In this document: positions 1-11,924 of the stretch, in pieces
Layout of the letters: each line of letters opens with the position of its first letter
How positions within the stretch are numbered: the first letter of the stretch is position 1
From: Calycina herbarum
Lineage: Eukaryota; Ascomycota; Leotiomycetes; Helotiales; Pezizellaceae
Length of the DNA: 64,000 nt
Assembly (NCBI GenBank): GCA_001414485.1
Contig: LLEY01000131.1
Location: forward strand, 110,145-174,144
Reading direction: 5' to 3'
Made by a program: the position numbers and the translations under genes
The notes under the pieces: model-generated
Seen by the model: only the letters and a program-made list of their open reading frames with translations
Database searches by the model: none
What the model was told of the DNA's origin: nothing

Positions 1-2532
1 CAAGATACAACCGATCGGGAGTTTATCTCTATCACACTTTATCACACGTACATGAACCATTCATGGGGTTTGTGTTCATTGGAGGTGTTTGGTGGTGCAG
101 ATTTGATTATTCGACTCATTGGCTGGCAAAAGTGACCTTGTACCTCCATCATCGCACTCTTTGGTACAGCACCTTCCTGTTTTGGGCTGTCATCTAGTGA
201 TTTGGACAACCTGATACTGTTTTGCTCTCACGGGATAGGGGGGTCATGTTTGTAGTTGGGGTGTATAAGAGGGGATTTTACCCCCGTGAGGATGGCGTAA
301 CGTTACTGATTTCTCTTTTTCATCTCGCAGTTTTTGGGGATGAGATTCTGGGGATGGGAGAACGAGGTCACGAGACCTCGCGTTAAAGAGCAGGAAGGGT
401 ATTTTGCTTTTTCTTATCGCGTTGCGTATTAAGGTCCATTCGATTGGTCTTGTTTCATGCGGGGTAATAAAATTTACCCCTGAATATCTTTGTGTCCCTG
501 GATTAGTATCGATCGTGGCCGTGGGTTGGTGAGCTGTGAGAGGCTCTGCTTTTGATGAGATCTCATTTCCAATCTTCACTTTCTTGGGCCATTTTCGTGG
601 TTTGTAATTGGTTTTCTTTTTACTCATCTCATTTTGTGTTCTCTTCTTCTTTTCTTTCCCAATTTCGATCGTGATTTGGCTTCTCGTCTTCTTGGTTTGG
701 TGGTTGGGTGTTGGTAGTGGTCTTCTAGTATTTTCGGTAGTGGTTTCCTAACTCGGCGCTACATCCAGGTACGCGCTTTTAAAGTATTTCATGGGGGATG
801 CAACGTTGAATCTTTCTTCCTTTCTTTGCTCTCCCATCCCTTGTCTGTGCTTTTGGTTTGTAATGCTCCCTTTTTGGGAGAGGGTAGTTCTCGATTCTAG
901 TGCTTTTGGTGTCGATCTGATAAGCATTTCTTCTTGGTGTGGATGGAGTGTATGTTGTGTTACCCTCTTTGGGGGTAGATTGGGGTTTGGTTCCTAAGAC
1001 GGAGTGTAGTTCCGAGTCGAGAGACATTGGAGGTGTATGTTTTTGGGCTGCTGGTATTGTTACAGTTTACGAGGGCTGCAGATGTGGTGCATTGTAGTGC
1101 TATTTCACATGGAAAACGGGAGGTTGTTCTGCAATTCCATGCGAGGAGATGCGATAAGTGATTTTGAGGTTACTTGGTTGGTGGGTTAAGGTTGTGTCAC
1201 TGTTTGAGTTCTTGATATCTTTGATATCTCTAATGTCGTTGGTATGTGTAAGTCGGCTTTGGGATGTTAGTCATTCCTTTTTTTTTGCATATTGATTTGT
1301 TCCGAAGGTAAGAGGTTCAATGTGTGCCTAATGGTCTCTGCTGCATTTATCTCACGATGTCCCTGATGTTGGGTTGTTCATTTTGTTCTCGTTCAGTACT
1401 TGGGAATTTCTCCCATCCGCTCCACTTGGAAGGTTTGTATCTTCCATCTTCTATCTTCTTCGTTAGGTTTCCCAATTTCAAGTGAGACTGGTCATGCCAT
1501 GGCGATTCCATTCTTCCACTGGTGGAAAGGATGAACACCGGGCAGGAGCGGCAGGAGCTATGCTTACTTTCTCTCTCGAGTTTCAATGTTACAATATCGT
1601 TGGGTGCTTGTTACCTCTGGTCGGAAATCAACGTTGAAGTCTTTTATCCATTCTCTCATTGCCGGGGTTTATGGGTGGGTGGGGTGATAATTGATGAGTT
1701 CTATTTCCCTGCGATGCTTTCCTTCTTATTGGCGTTTCGTGGTATCAATTCTCCGTGGTCATGATTATGTTCAAAATGTCGAGAAGGGAATCTTGAAACC
1801 GCAACGTTATTCAGTGGCTTGCTGCCTTTAAAAACATTTGGATGCGTGGGGCTGTGGGTTTCTATTACATGTTTTCTTCTTGAGTATCAATCGATTTTAA
1901 TTATTTTAACAACTTTTCGTATCGAGCACCTGACTTGATTTTGCTGGGGGTGTTATGTTACAATCCCCCAAATATTGTAAGATGTGTTAAGATGTATTGC
2001 ATCCCAATTTCTCCTAGGATATTTGTTTTACTGATAGTTAGTTGCCTGTAATTCTTCGTTACTTGGACACGGGACATGTTATGGGTTTACTGGGGTTCTC
2101 AAAGTTCCTTCGTCGAATTTGCCATAGGCTGTTGGGGGTTTTTCCACCTCCCCATAGGGTGACTCCTGCTATTGAAATATGGAATGCCCATTACTTGTTA
2201 CACAAGGCTAAATTATTTTAGCGGCTCCACGGGACCTACTTGCTTCGCGTTTCAACTCCTCTTTCTCGCGTTGCTCATCTATTTCTACATTCATGTTGAG
2301 CAGTTACACTATCCAATACTCTTGGGGCTCCTTTTTGGTTTCTCAAGCTTGGTAGTGTTACTAGAAAGGAAATTCTTCTTCAGCCTAAATATACTGTGAC
2401 GTAGATAATCTGCACCTCCGACGCGATGCAGGAGAACAAATATTCCGAATCTCAGTCTATTATATTATATCTAATGATTATACTGAGTCGTCTTACGATG
2501 GGATATTTCAAACATTTGTCTAGTTGATCGAA
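1..2532. other. gene-free left flank
   Basis: No gene could be supported. The top strand is rich in G and T. Two minus-strand open frames with true ATGs (244-627, 127 codons; 779-1027, 82 codons) encode basic, low-complexity peptides without any domain I recognise, and may be chance frames opposite a pyrimidine-rich leader. The stretch could be upstream DNA or a long untranslated region. Confidence 0.4.
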
Positions 2533-3203
2533 ATGTATATCGCAAGATATATAGCAGCCGCTAGCTTTCTTAATCTCATAATTCCAACACTTGCAGTTGA
2601 CTGCGAGTTTAAAACCATCCCCCACACACCAGCTGGAGTATTCAATGCATCTTCATGTCTTGAAATCAATGGAGCTCTGGATACAGCATGGGAAATTATT
2701 CTTGACTTCCCAAAATACCCCGACTGGAATCCCTTCGTTCGGTAGGTTTAGTAGCCTCTCAAGAAACACGAACCTTCTAACAAAATAGTTCCCAATACGT
2801 GGTCGACACACTCGGCATCCCTCTCAAGAACCAAACTCCCTACGAAGGCTCCACCATTATGATAAACTCCCAAGTTCCACCCCTCTCACCCCCCGTCAAC
2901 GCCAGCTCGCCATCCAACCCACTTCACTCCACCACAAGTTATGAAAATATCACCGTTCTAGACACGGAATTACATCGTACGGCATGGAAATTGGTTATTG
3001 AGTTACCAGGCCAGGAATTGTTAAATGCGACGCATTGGCAAGCTTTTACGGACTTAGGCGGGGGAAAGGTTTTGTATGAGAGTTTGGAGATTTATTATGC
3101 GCCGTTGAGCTGGGTGCTCGATCTTCTTTGGGCGGAAGATTTGCAGAAAGGGTTTGATGCGCAGGCTGAGGCACTGCGGGAGAGGGTTGAGGGGGGTTTG
3201 TGA
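2533..3203 (+). CDS. secreted SRPBCC-fold (polyketide-cyclase-like) protein
   Basis: Two exons, 2533-2741 and 2789-3203, are separated by a 47-bp GT-AG intron carrying a CTAAC branch site; together they encode 207 aa. The ATG at 2533 is the first in frame. Residues 1-24 form a hydrophobic signal peptide. Around residues 48-70 the text TAWEIILDFPKYPDWNPFVR is typical of the first helix and strand of SRPBCC/START-like hydrophobic-ligand-binding domains (known family trait). The C-terminal helix, with WVLDLLWAEDLQKGFDAQAE, fits the long helix that closes this fold. The ligand is unknown, and a secreted member is somewhat unusual. The gene runs tail-to-tail with the small secreted-protein gene on the other strand. 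The fold assignment is moderately secure; no enzymatic function is claimed. Confidence 0.8.
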
Positions 3204-3284
3204 GGGTGATTGGGGAAGGTGATAAGTATGTATTCCAATCCAGGGCTTGAATAAGGTGCGAAGACGTCAATTAGTACATACCCT

Positions 3285-3761
3285 TGCGAAGAACCAGAAT
3301 AGTTGCTAAATAAATCAGCTCAAAGTAACTAGTAATGTAGAGGGGAAAAGGATTTCATACCACACATAACCAACTGCCCCTCCCTCCCCAATCCAGTATG
3401 CGGTAGTTGAAGGGGTCAATATCCTACCACCATTGCACCAGTTGTTTATCCGCTGAAACAATCAGTCAGTATGGACTGCAACTTAATAAACCGAGATAAA
3501 CATTACGGCATATGCTTGGTCAAAAGAACCGCGGTCCAAATAGTAACCGTCACAGAAGACTTGCCAATCAGCGCGCTTGAAGATATTATTTAGGTGAGTT
3601 GACCGCTTCGATACGGCCTTGATTTGAGTAGTGGGCTGGAGAATTGCTGTGTCGGATCCCTCTGCGACACCGTAGACTCCTTTTGGTTGGTTGTCTGGAA
3701 TTAGAAAGCCCGTTGTAGCTTTCGCTAAAGCCAGAGCGAGAATTGAGCTGATGAAAAGCAT
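3285..3761 (-). CDS. small secreted cysteine-containing protein, 3' end unresolved
   Basis: The ATG at 3761 opens a signal peptide (about residues 1-19, MLFISSILALALAKATTGF). Exon 1 is 3761-3507. A 54-bp intron follows (3506-3453, CTGAC branch), then exon 2 (3452-3361), a 55-bp intron (3360-3306, TTTAG acceptor) and exon 3 from 3305. The spliced protein carries a KR dibasic site, VFCDGYY, then WCNGG and GYVCNYSG. This resembles fungal small secreted proteins whose last segment is YVCNY...C. The end of the gene is uncertain: the frame stays open past the signature into DNA antisense to the SRPBCC gene, and a third intron starting near 3294 is possible. No function is assigned. Confidence 0.55.
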
Positions 3762-5102
3762 CTTGGGAATGGTTTATCGAAAATTGTTTTTTGTTTGATA
3801 TCGAAGGAAGAAGAAGGAGATGGATGCTTGTGTTGGAAGGAAATAGTAGAATCGTGGGAGAAGTACTTCGTTTATACTTTTCAATAGACCCTCAACACTA
3901 TTTTGCCGCAGTACATGAGATAGAAGTCCACTCTTCCAATTTGCGTTTTCTTCGTATGGTGTTTCAATTTTACTAACTTGCATTCAACTACAAGTGGAGA
4001 ATTAAGTCGCTCTTCAACTACCTATCTAGTATTTTGTATCTCTTTGCACTGTAACGCGCACGAAAAGTGGATGTTTTCATGCCAGAAACAGTACTTTAGG
4101 TGGTTACCATGGCTCAGTGGACTCTGAAAGTGGCACCATTACTTCCCGCCATAATGAGTACCAACCCATAGCGAAAAACATTAAAAAATCTAAAGTCACG
4201 GGTATAGTTACCTGGTATCTTGCCCATCTGGTCATATCTTTGATATATTTCTCCAATCAGTTGTTGTTACGTTTTTACGCTGTGTTTTTAGTAGGTCGCA
4301 AGTAATGGTGCCACTTTCCGTGTAGATTGATTCCCTCGGAAAGTCTCCCTTTCCACCCACTTTTGAGTGCACATTCTGAAAGCTACGTCTCTGCATTGGA
4401 AGGAATAGGCTTGAAAAAATTATTTATAGATGACAACGGGAAAACCTGGATGTTTGTATGAGTTTTAGAGGCCTATCCCGCTTACTTGTAGAAGTGGAAA
4501 ACCACCCAGTCCGTCGATGAGGAGGGAGATGGGCACTATTAAGTGGCAATGACTCTAAGAGGTAATATCGTGGTGCACAGGTGGATGTTGTAATGCGCGG
4601 ACGCAGAGGACGACAAAAGTGACAAGTTGGAACTGGCTGCCGTGGTAGAGTAGGGAAATCGCGACCGACAAGATTGAGCACACTCATTTCAGCATCTTCA
4701 GATAGCTCGCGTAATGCTTTGATTAGAGTATAAATCATTCCAGAGGAAAGTCGAAATATTTTCTAGGATCATGCAGAGATCTCCTAACTGTTTTGGTACA
4801 AGAACATGCTACGGGCTTATTCACTTCAGCTTTGACGAGCCACTTGTTGGCTTATTTTGCTAGTGAATAATACCTAGAGCTTAACATTTAATCAATAAAT
4901 ACAAAAGGTCATGAATAAGCACTTTGGCGCCTTTCTCCAGCATAAATAATTATTCAAAGCTCCTTCAGCCTCCGTCGAACCTTTCCCCACAAGTTAATAA
5001 CAACAATACTCATAACAAACTTCTCTCCTAACCTTGAATCTACCTCAATAAGAAGACGAATCAACTTCAACACATCAATTCATCTACTCACCAAAAAACA
5101 AG
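3762..5102. other. intergenic, contains an inverted-repeat element
   Basis: No gene is supported. A minus-strand open frame at 4424-4738 has no recognisable domain. The only clear structure is the 18-bp inverted repeat annotated separately. Confidence 0.5.
4126..4318. mobile_element. candidate MITE bounded by 18-bp inverted repeats
   Basis: The 18-bp sequence GAAAGTGGCACCATTACT at 4126-4143 is repeated exactly as its reverse complement at 4301-4318, giving a 193-bp unit with no coding capacity. Terminal inverted repeats of this length around a short AT-rich core are typical of miniature inverted-repeat elements. I could not identify a target-site duplication: the flanks ACTCT and CGTGT differ. 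Superfamily and mobility are therefore inference. Confidence 0.5.
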
Positions 5103-5495
5103 ATGTGCAAAGTCACCCGCGAAGTGTTCTTCTGCAAACACCCAGACCTCAACCCCAAAATCGCCCACTGTGATCTCGTCCCTGTAAGCGAGCGAGGCCA
5201 ACATCTCTGCCGTCGATCATGTCCAGCCTATGACTTGACAAGCACACACAAACACCGATACTGCAGCATTTGCTTGATGACAGCATCTCGAGCTGGCTAT
5301 GAACCTTATCAACTTCCACCTAAGGGAATGGTTATGGAGTTGGGAGATATGACGGAAATCACCTTGAGAGGAGGAGCTAGTGAAAGAAGGAGAAGAAAAA
5401 GGGGGTTTTGGGACGATTCTGTTCTTTTTGGGGGTGCTGTTGTGAGAGCTTTTGCGAGTGTTGTTGCGAGTGTGCGGATTTTTGCAACTGAGTAG
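5103..5495 (+). CDS. small Cys-signature protein, member 1 of a five-copy family
   Basis: Single exon, 130 aa, ATG in a favourable AAG-ATG context. Cysteines fall at 2, 11, 23, 36, 40, 54 and 57 with His13, giving M-C-x8-C-K-H...C...C...C-x2-C. Four other proteins in this window share that layout, so it is a family pattern rather than chance. The Cys/His spacing suggests metal binding (inference). The rest is a basic linker (ERRRRKRG) and a hydrophobic C-terminus (FGGAVVRAFASVVASVRIFA) that could form an amphipathic or membrane-contacting helix. There is no signal peptide. I do not recognise the family by name. Confidence 0.7.
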   Translation: MCKVTREVFFCKHPDLNPKIAHCDLVPVSERGQHLCRRSCPAYDLTSTHKHRYCSICLMTASRAGYEPYQLPPKGMVMELGDMTEITLRGGASERRRRKRGFWDDSVLFGGAVVRAFASVVASVRIFATE

Positions 5496-5869
5496 AATAA
5501 GGACGGGAGTATTATATCACGTTTTGGTCAGAGGTTGTGGAAGAAGAATACAACTAGACTCTACACTTTTATATTTAGGATTCTGGCTTTCTATTTGCAG
5601 CCTAATATACAAGTCGACTAAACCTCCTCTGCTTGTCATATTGAATTCTTAGTTTTTGAGTGTCGTGATCTTGAAAGCCTACTCTACGTTCGCCCTTAGC
5701 TAGAATTAAAGTGGACCTGACTGTTGACTAGACTCAGCAAGAAAACTTAGCTGTTTATTTTAGACAATCTAAAGCTAAACGTTCTAATACCAACATTCCA
5801 CAAAATGCGCCCCTCCAGCTCCTTCGAAACTCCAAATCAATCTTCTCGATATTAAGAACCTATTAACCC
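5496..5869. other. intergenic between convergent genes
   Basis: AT-rich 3' flank between two tail-to-tail genes; nothing else seen. Confidence 0.4.
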
Positions 5870-6622
5870 TCAAACAAACAAAAACCACCACTTCTCCTTA
5901 AACCCCTCCTCCACAATCCAATCCCTCTCCTCCCACCCAATCCCCCCCTCCCTCAAACTAAAAGTATCAACCGTAAACAAATCCCCCAAAAAGTCCTCCG
6001 CCGAAAAATAGTCACTCAAAGTAATCATCCGATCCCTCAATTTCGGAATAGGAAAGCGATCAATCCATTGGAAATGTACCGTCGTAAGTTGGGTTTCCGT
6101 GGGAACAAGCGAGGGAGGCGTGGAAGCTGTTGGTGGATTGGAAACTGAAATTGTAGAGGTGGAACATGGGAGAGAGAGGATTAAGCCGTTGGTGAACATG
6201 GCTTGGTAAATACCCATTTGTCCTTGTGAGCCTCTGGAGATTTTTAGGAGGGGCCCGAAGCCTAGGTATGGAGGGAAGGGGGGTTCTGAGAGAGACAGAG
6301 GGGATGTTGGGGGTGTGTGGGGTGCTGTGGGTGCGATTTGTTTTGGTCGTTTTTGGAGGGCTTGAGAGATGTTGGCTTTTGGTTTCTTGGTGGTTATGAG
6401 GGCTTTTGAGGTTGATATTTGAGTGGTATTTTTAGATTGATCCTTTTCTCTTTCTGCTAGTCTTTGGCCTGTCACATGATTGTCAGTTTCGAGTATTTCA
6501 AAGGTTGCCAGAGACTATTTACGACGTGCTCTTTGAGCTAATCTATCCTGTATCTTCTTTCTCTCCCGTGGATCAAGGACCCCATGCCATTCATCGTCTT
6601 TCTTTTCAGTTCGACGACCCAT
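5870..6622 (-). CDS. bZIP transcription factor with DUF3425-like C-terminus
   Basis: Two exons (6622-6523 and 6468-5870) flank a 54-bp intron with a CTGAC branch; the product is 232 aa. Splicing completes the basic region: WHGVLDPRERKKIQDRLAQR is followed by arginines and a leucine heptad. This is the W-x-x-V-x-D-P-x-E-R-K-K-I-Q-x-R-L-A-Q-R pattern of filamentous-fungal bZIP proteins. Residues 60-120 are a Pro/Ser/Thr-rich linker. The C-terminal 90 residues (LRDRMITLSDYFSAEDFLGD, ending in KEKWWFLF) match the DUF3425 C-terminal region common in this class. The start at 6622 is the only in-frame ATG, and such proteins usually begin a few residues before the bZIP. Targets are unknown. Confidence 0.8.
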
Positions 6623-7255
6623 TTCGAGATCACGTGGTAATATCTCAAGTCCGCAGGTTGCTGTTGTTACTTGAGTTCGAGAGGAGCCAAGGATTTGAAT
6701 GTATGGCAAGTAGTTTGATTCGTTGGTTGATCTCCGGTATGTTTATATATATAAAACCTTCGAGGAATCGTTCAAATCAAATCTAGAAATCTTGAGAGTT
6801 GGTTTACCAACTAGATATTCTTTCTCAACAACACCGATCTGTTGTTTCTGTTTGAACAAGTATACAAATCCAAGACATTGATCATTGAAGAGCAAATGAA
6901 TGCCTTGGAATCACAATGTTTTGATGACCCAGGATTGTTGATTTATCAGCTCGCACTGCTGTAGCCAATCAGAAGAGGATCCTAATTTCTGACATTCCCC
7001 CACTTTTCTCTCTTGTCAGAATTTAGCGTAGAAATCGGACGCAGAGTTGTATCGACAGTACAGATATCGTCGTTGAGCTGGGCAGAAACACGAGGCTAGT
7101 AAAGTGTTGAATTTGCTGCTCTAGTTTAACTCTTTGAGAAAGTGAGTTGTGAGGGTATCCAAAATCCCATTCCCATCCGTCTGAAACTCCTGTTTTTACA
7201 CCATACTAATATACGGCCATCGACACAATTAAAAAGAGAGAGAGAGAGAGAACAT
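6623..7255. other. intergenic
   Basis: Upstream DNA of the bZIP gene and 3' flank of the Zn2Cys6 gene, which lie on the same strand. It contains a short (GA)n tract near 7233-7250. No gene seen. Confidence 0.4.
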
Positions 7256-9741
7256 TTACCAAGTAGTCTCATTAGCCCAAGCAGGAAAAAGCCAAGCATC
7301 TGTCGACATGCCTAGACTGGTCAGTCCAGGAGTGCCATCAAGTTCCATTCCCCAATCCTGCATCGCAAAGTCCAAATCTTGGGTTCCAATGCTACTGAAA
7401 TCTCCCCCCAAACCCATCGACTCCTCCAGGACATTCTCTTGAGGCTTGGGCATTCTCTTTTCTAACGCTTCCATGCAAAACGTGATACTATTTTTCGCAG
7501 CTGAAATGATTCCTTCCTCGCTACCCCGTCCTTCTTCCATGGCATTGATGTGACCCAATGCAATACTGAACACTAAATGACCTTTGATGTTCGTTTCTCC
7601 GAGTTGGATTCTTCTCTCAGCCATTGCTATCGTTTCTTCGATGAGTTTGCGGACTTGGGTACGATAGATTCCGTTTTCACCCCAGCAAGAGGTGGGTGCT
7701 GGGTCGTCTTCGAGGGGAAGAATCATTTCCAGATAAATGACAACGGCAGCATGGATAATGACTTCTTTCAAGAAGCCCCCGGAAACCAAGCGCAGTCGTG
7801 TGTAATCATCTTCTGGTACATCGCTTGTTGCAGGTGAACCGACTCGGGAATCTGGATCAGGATGCGACATGATTGAGAGCGCAGATTCGACGTAGACCTT
7901 ATGGCTATAGTAATACCGAGGATCAATTCGAGCTTTCAGAGCAAACGGACGGTGGAGTGCTAGGAGAAAACGCTGGGTAACCAGATCCAGAAACTTCCTT
8001 TGCAACGGAGGTATTTTTTGCCCTTGGTTCTCTGTAGACGTCTGGGTTGCCTGAGATAGAAGATTGTGACTACTTTTCAAGGTTTTAGTAATGAGGGCAC
8101 TGAGGCGTAGAATCTCATCATATGAAGGCTCGAAACGGAAATCATTGATGAGACGGCAAACTTCCAGACGTGTAGCAAAGGAAGATATCATCGCAAGCTG
8201 TATGGAAGTTTGCGTGAACACATTGCTAGGTTTGGAATCTGGCCCCGTTATCATTGATTCTGTTATGTCTTCATCGTTGAGGTTTGCCGGAGGTTCCGTG
8301 TCGTAATCACCGGTTGAAATCAATGGTGACATCCCGGAATCGAGTGAAGATTGAAGATTCAGTTCAAGAATAGTAGCCCAAAGTCGACGGCGTATTTCGG
8401 CGTGTAGGACGGAGATCCGCGGAATGTATCTTGGATCACGGTGGAAGCCCATTTGTATGGCGGTTCGCACGACAGAACCAAGGTTGATCCACACCAAGTC
8501 TCCTGTGATGTTGTGGAGAGCTCGAGCCATGATGACTAGGCATTGAATTTGCATCACTGGAGTGTGCAATCTTTTCTTTTCTCCTGGGGAGGCCAACCAC
8601 GATTGTGCGGCATAAACCCATTGAATTGCATGAGCTCTGAACTCTTCGAATTCTGCATCAGGACATTGATATACGCAAACACCAATTGACATTGTAAGGA
8701 GAACCTTGATAGTTGAGCTTAAGCTGGCTGTTTGCGGTGAGTTTAGAAATTGGGTATATTCTTTCCGAAAGGAAGGGATATGAAGAATCCTGTAATTGGA
8801 TTCATGTGTTCGCAAGTATCCCTCTATGAGACGCTCTAAATTCAAAGGTGTTAGTCAAAATCCCAAAACATATTTGTCTAAAACCCTAAAACCAAACTCA
8901 AAAACATGGGAATTGCGACGGATTGACTTACCAGCTACGTCACGTGGAGGAATTGTGTGTTTGAAAGTGGTTCCCCACAAAGTCCACTGTGGTGCTTGGG
9001 ATGCTTTGATAGCTCTTGACATGAGCTTACACCTTTCGACGAGGGTATTCAGCTCTCGATCAGCCTCTTTGTCTTTGAGCGATATGTCCCCCGCGCCATC
9101 AGAGAACTCAAAGCACATCACCTTCCTTGCCTGATAAAGTCAATACTATTATGCAAAGAGAAGATTTGTATACTAACCTGAGCAAACGCTTGCATCCAAT
9201 GACTTTGACCAAACCATCTTGTCTTTGAATAGTTCCCCCTTAGATCTCTTGCGGGTAGCTTTGGGAGAGTCGTTGAACCTGGCTCTTCGAGAGATGCAGA
9301 CGCCAATAAAGACTCCAATTTCTGAACGCGGGCAACAAGGCCTTCCACATTCTGTGGGTTGGAATTTTGGCTGCTAGAAGTTGATTCTCTTGCCGGGCTG
9401 TTGGCTGATTCGTTGGAATGTCGGTAAGGGGATGGGGAGAAGACACCTTCCCCTAATGTACTTTGAACATGTCCTGTCAATGTGGTCAGGTCAGGGCCAT
9501 GGACAGATACTGAGGCCGGTTTAGACGTGGGGGCAGTTGCTACGTGATGCTTCCTTGCCGACAACCCCTCCGGACTATAGGTGCATGTCGAACTTTTTGA
9601 TAGGGTACAAGGCCCGCACGGAATGGTACGGTCGCACTTGATCTTTTTCCTTCGGCACTCAGCACATGAGAGAGCTGGGCGTCGCCTTTTTCGTTGGGTT
9701 GGGGCTCCTGCCACGGTCTCGGGTACCATATCGATATCCAT
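7256..9741 (-). CDS. Zn2Cys6 transcription factor with fungal-specific middle domain
   Basis: Three exons (9741-9178, 9130-8932, 8835-7256; introns 47 and 96 bp) encode 780 aa. Cysteines 26, 29, 36, 42, 45 and 53 form a complete C-x2-C-x6-C-x5-C-x2-C-x7-C binuclear zinc cluster, preceded by a basic run (QRKRRR). A short coiled coil follows (VEGLVARVQKLESLLASASL, about 138-157). The large third exon is the fungal-specific transcription factor domain, including VWINLGSVVRTAIQMGFHRD and an LRRRLWATILELNLQSS-like segment. The ATG at 9741 is the first in frame. The regulated pathway cannot be told from the neighbourhood. Confidence 0.88.
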
Positions 9742-11196
9742 GTACTGTCCCAACTCGGCAATTATGACTTTTTTGGGGGATTCGGAACACGGTAATCAAG
9801 AAACGAAAGGAGAATTAAAGGAAAAGACCGAACAAGACGGACTGGCTGTTATGTTGAAGGAGAATGCTAGTACAAAACAACTTACGTGCCTCTCAAGTGA
9901 GTTATCTCCGTCGGTCTTTTCGCTGATTTCATGTGAAGAGCAGGGGCACAGAAGAAAAATAACTCCGGAAACCGGTCGCTCTTCTGCTTACGCCCGTAAT
10001 TAGTAAACCACGTGGGCTACACGTGATATTCCTTCAGAGAAACACACAACCAGCAGCTATTGAAGCCTGTGATAGAGAGTGTTTTGCAAGATATTGAAAA
10101 GGAGGAGTCGGTGTTCTTAAAGGGTTGATGTTGAAAGCAGAAGGAAATCTCGACAGGGAGTTCTAAGGTGATTACCTGATCGAGACAAGCGTAATCAGCC
10201 GTTCTTTCGCCCTGCCATCTTCGCCATCCGCGCTCTTGCTCCGGCTTGTTGAATAAGAAGTTGAGCTATTACTCCCATCATCCCATGAACTACCAGTTGC
10301 TCAGTTACTAATGTTTGCAAGCAGGCTAATCTAATACGAGATAGGCCATTACTTAATCGAGCGGTCCAAAACTCGAACCAGAAACCCCTCGTTCACCTCG
10401 CGAAATTTGAAAGGATCGAGAGGTTGAGATTGAAATCACAGCAATAGCAGGAATCGATGAGCTCCCGAGGGAATAACCCTATAGCGCAGTAGAGTTATAT
10501 ACCCCTGGTCAAAAGAGCCCCCGGCAGCAGCCGCTTGACAGATTGCTCTTGATTCTGACAATACACGGAGGCAACACGAATATTGAACAGGCTAGCAACT
10601 TGCAAGTCACAAAAGTGACGAATGAGTCTCTGGGCAATGGTTTATGCCTCAGTCCGGGTATATAAGGAGTAGCTCTCTCTTGTCATCTTTTCATTGAAAA
10701 ACTTCAAGCCTTTTGCCATTCTTCTTGGTGGATTTTTAATAAGCATGCGCCCCAACTCCCCTTCATTACATATCTCCCGCTTTTACCTGCTTTCCTTCTC
10801 AAGTAAACCATATTTTATCACCTCTGATTTTCCTCGTTCGGTTCATTTAACTTCCCTTGAAAACGCTTCGTCGTCTGTTCCGTCTGACAACACAAAGTGG
10901 TTGCGGGAGATGTCATGCGCCCTAAAATTGCCATGGGAACAACGACTTGCAAGGCTTCGTCTTGACCATAGGATATTTCTCTTGTGTTAAAACCCGAGGG
11001 AACAAAGCCACCAGGTAGTCCAGATTCTTCGATGCACGCCAGTGGCCATTCTCGGGTCGTGTCAACGAGAAATTCTCTGCAATACTAATTCTCACCTATT
11101 CTGAAGAGTTCACAAATGATCCCTTCTACATCTCATAATCTAAAAAGAGAAAAATATCATATTACTTTTAGTTTGAACACTCCATCCCAACTTACC
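9742..11196. other. intergenic, 1.45 kb
   Basis: Upstream DNA of the Zn2Cys6 gene. A TATATAAGG box lies at 10659-10667, and about 85 bp later an ATG (10745) opens an 82-codon plus-strand frame ending at 10990. That frame has no homology I recognise, so it is not called as a gene. Confidence 0.35.
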
Positions 11197-11499
11197 TCAC
11201 ACTCGCCTACTAACAAACAACCCAAACCACCCAAACCACCCAAAACACCCCTTACTAGCCCGAGCCCCAGCAGCCTGTGCCTCAGCCTCGGCCTTCACCA
11301 CTCTCCGCTCAGCAGCCCTCTCTTGCTTCTTCTGCTCCTTCCTACAAATGGGACAGAATCGATCAGATTCCTCCTCCGATTCCGATTTGTTAGGACAGCC
11401 TCGCCAGCTGTGTGGACTCGTTCCACAACACGGTTCAACTTTAATGGTAGAACTGTATGGACACTTGCAGGCGTGTTTGATGTTGCGAATATGACACAT
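11197..11499 (-). CDS. small Cys-signature protein, member 2
   Basis: Single exon, 100 aa. Cysteines are at 2, 11, 13, 24, 25, 35, 49 and 52. His13 of the consensus is replaced by Cys, which would still allow metal ligation. It shares the C-P-N at 35-37 with members 4 and 5 and the final C-x2-C with members 1, 4 and 5. After the signature comes a charged, Ala-rich helix (about residues 55-85), then the tail GCFGWFGWFGLFVSRRV, strongly hydrophobic with a Cys that could be lipidated (inference). No signal peptide. The gene is read from the same strand as member 3, about 430 bp away. Confidence 0.65.
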   Translation of the reverse strand: MCHIRNIKHACKCPYSSTIKVEPCCGTSPHSWRGCPNKSESEEESDRFCPICRKEQKKQERAAERRVVKAEAEAQAAGARASKGCFGWFGWFGLFVSRRV

Positions 11500-11924
11500 T
11501 TTGATCAGGTTAGTTTGAAGGGTTAGTGCTACTTATTGTACTGCTTACCTTGCTTACTTGGAAAGAACTGACGACTGGGAAATTTGAGGCAAAGATCTAA
11601 GACTTCTTAGTTCTAGGATGCCGCAGAATGTTGAGGAGATAGAAAGGGAGAGTTGGAGAAAGTTATGGAAGTCCTTGAGAAGGGAACAAACCTATTGTTT
11701 GTCTCGGTAAGTGTTGTTTTGGTATGTCTACATTTCTTTGTCGCGAATCAGCTTCTCCTTTTGTTGTTGCGTTCCGCCACAGGGCAAAACATACGAACAA
11801 GACAGGGAGCGACAATTATATTCTGCTAAAATCATTATTTCTTTGTTTGCAAACCACCCGTCATACCATAGCACTTCCAGATTCATCATCAATGGTGCTC
11901 TCTCACATCAAGCCCAACCTCCTT
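11500..11924. other. intergenic
   Basis: Upstream DNA of Cys-signature member 2. Plus-strand open frames here overlap member 3 antisense and show no domain. Confidence 0.35.

Noticed and set aside
244..627. 127-codon minus-strand frame with ATG
   Set aside because: Basic, low-complexity and without any domain; lies opposite a pyrimidine-rich strand where long minus frames arise easily.
4424..4738. 104-codon minus-strand frame
   Set aside because: No domain, no supporting splice signals and no family resemblance.
10745..10990. 82-codon frame downstream of a TATA box
   Set aside because: Promoter-like context only; the peptide has no recognisable feature.
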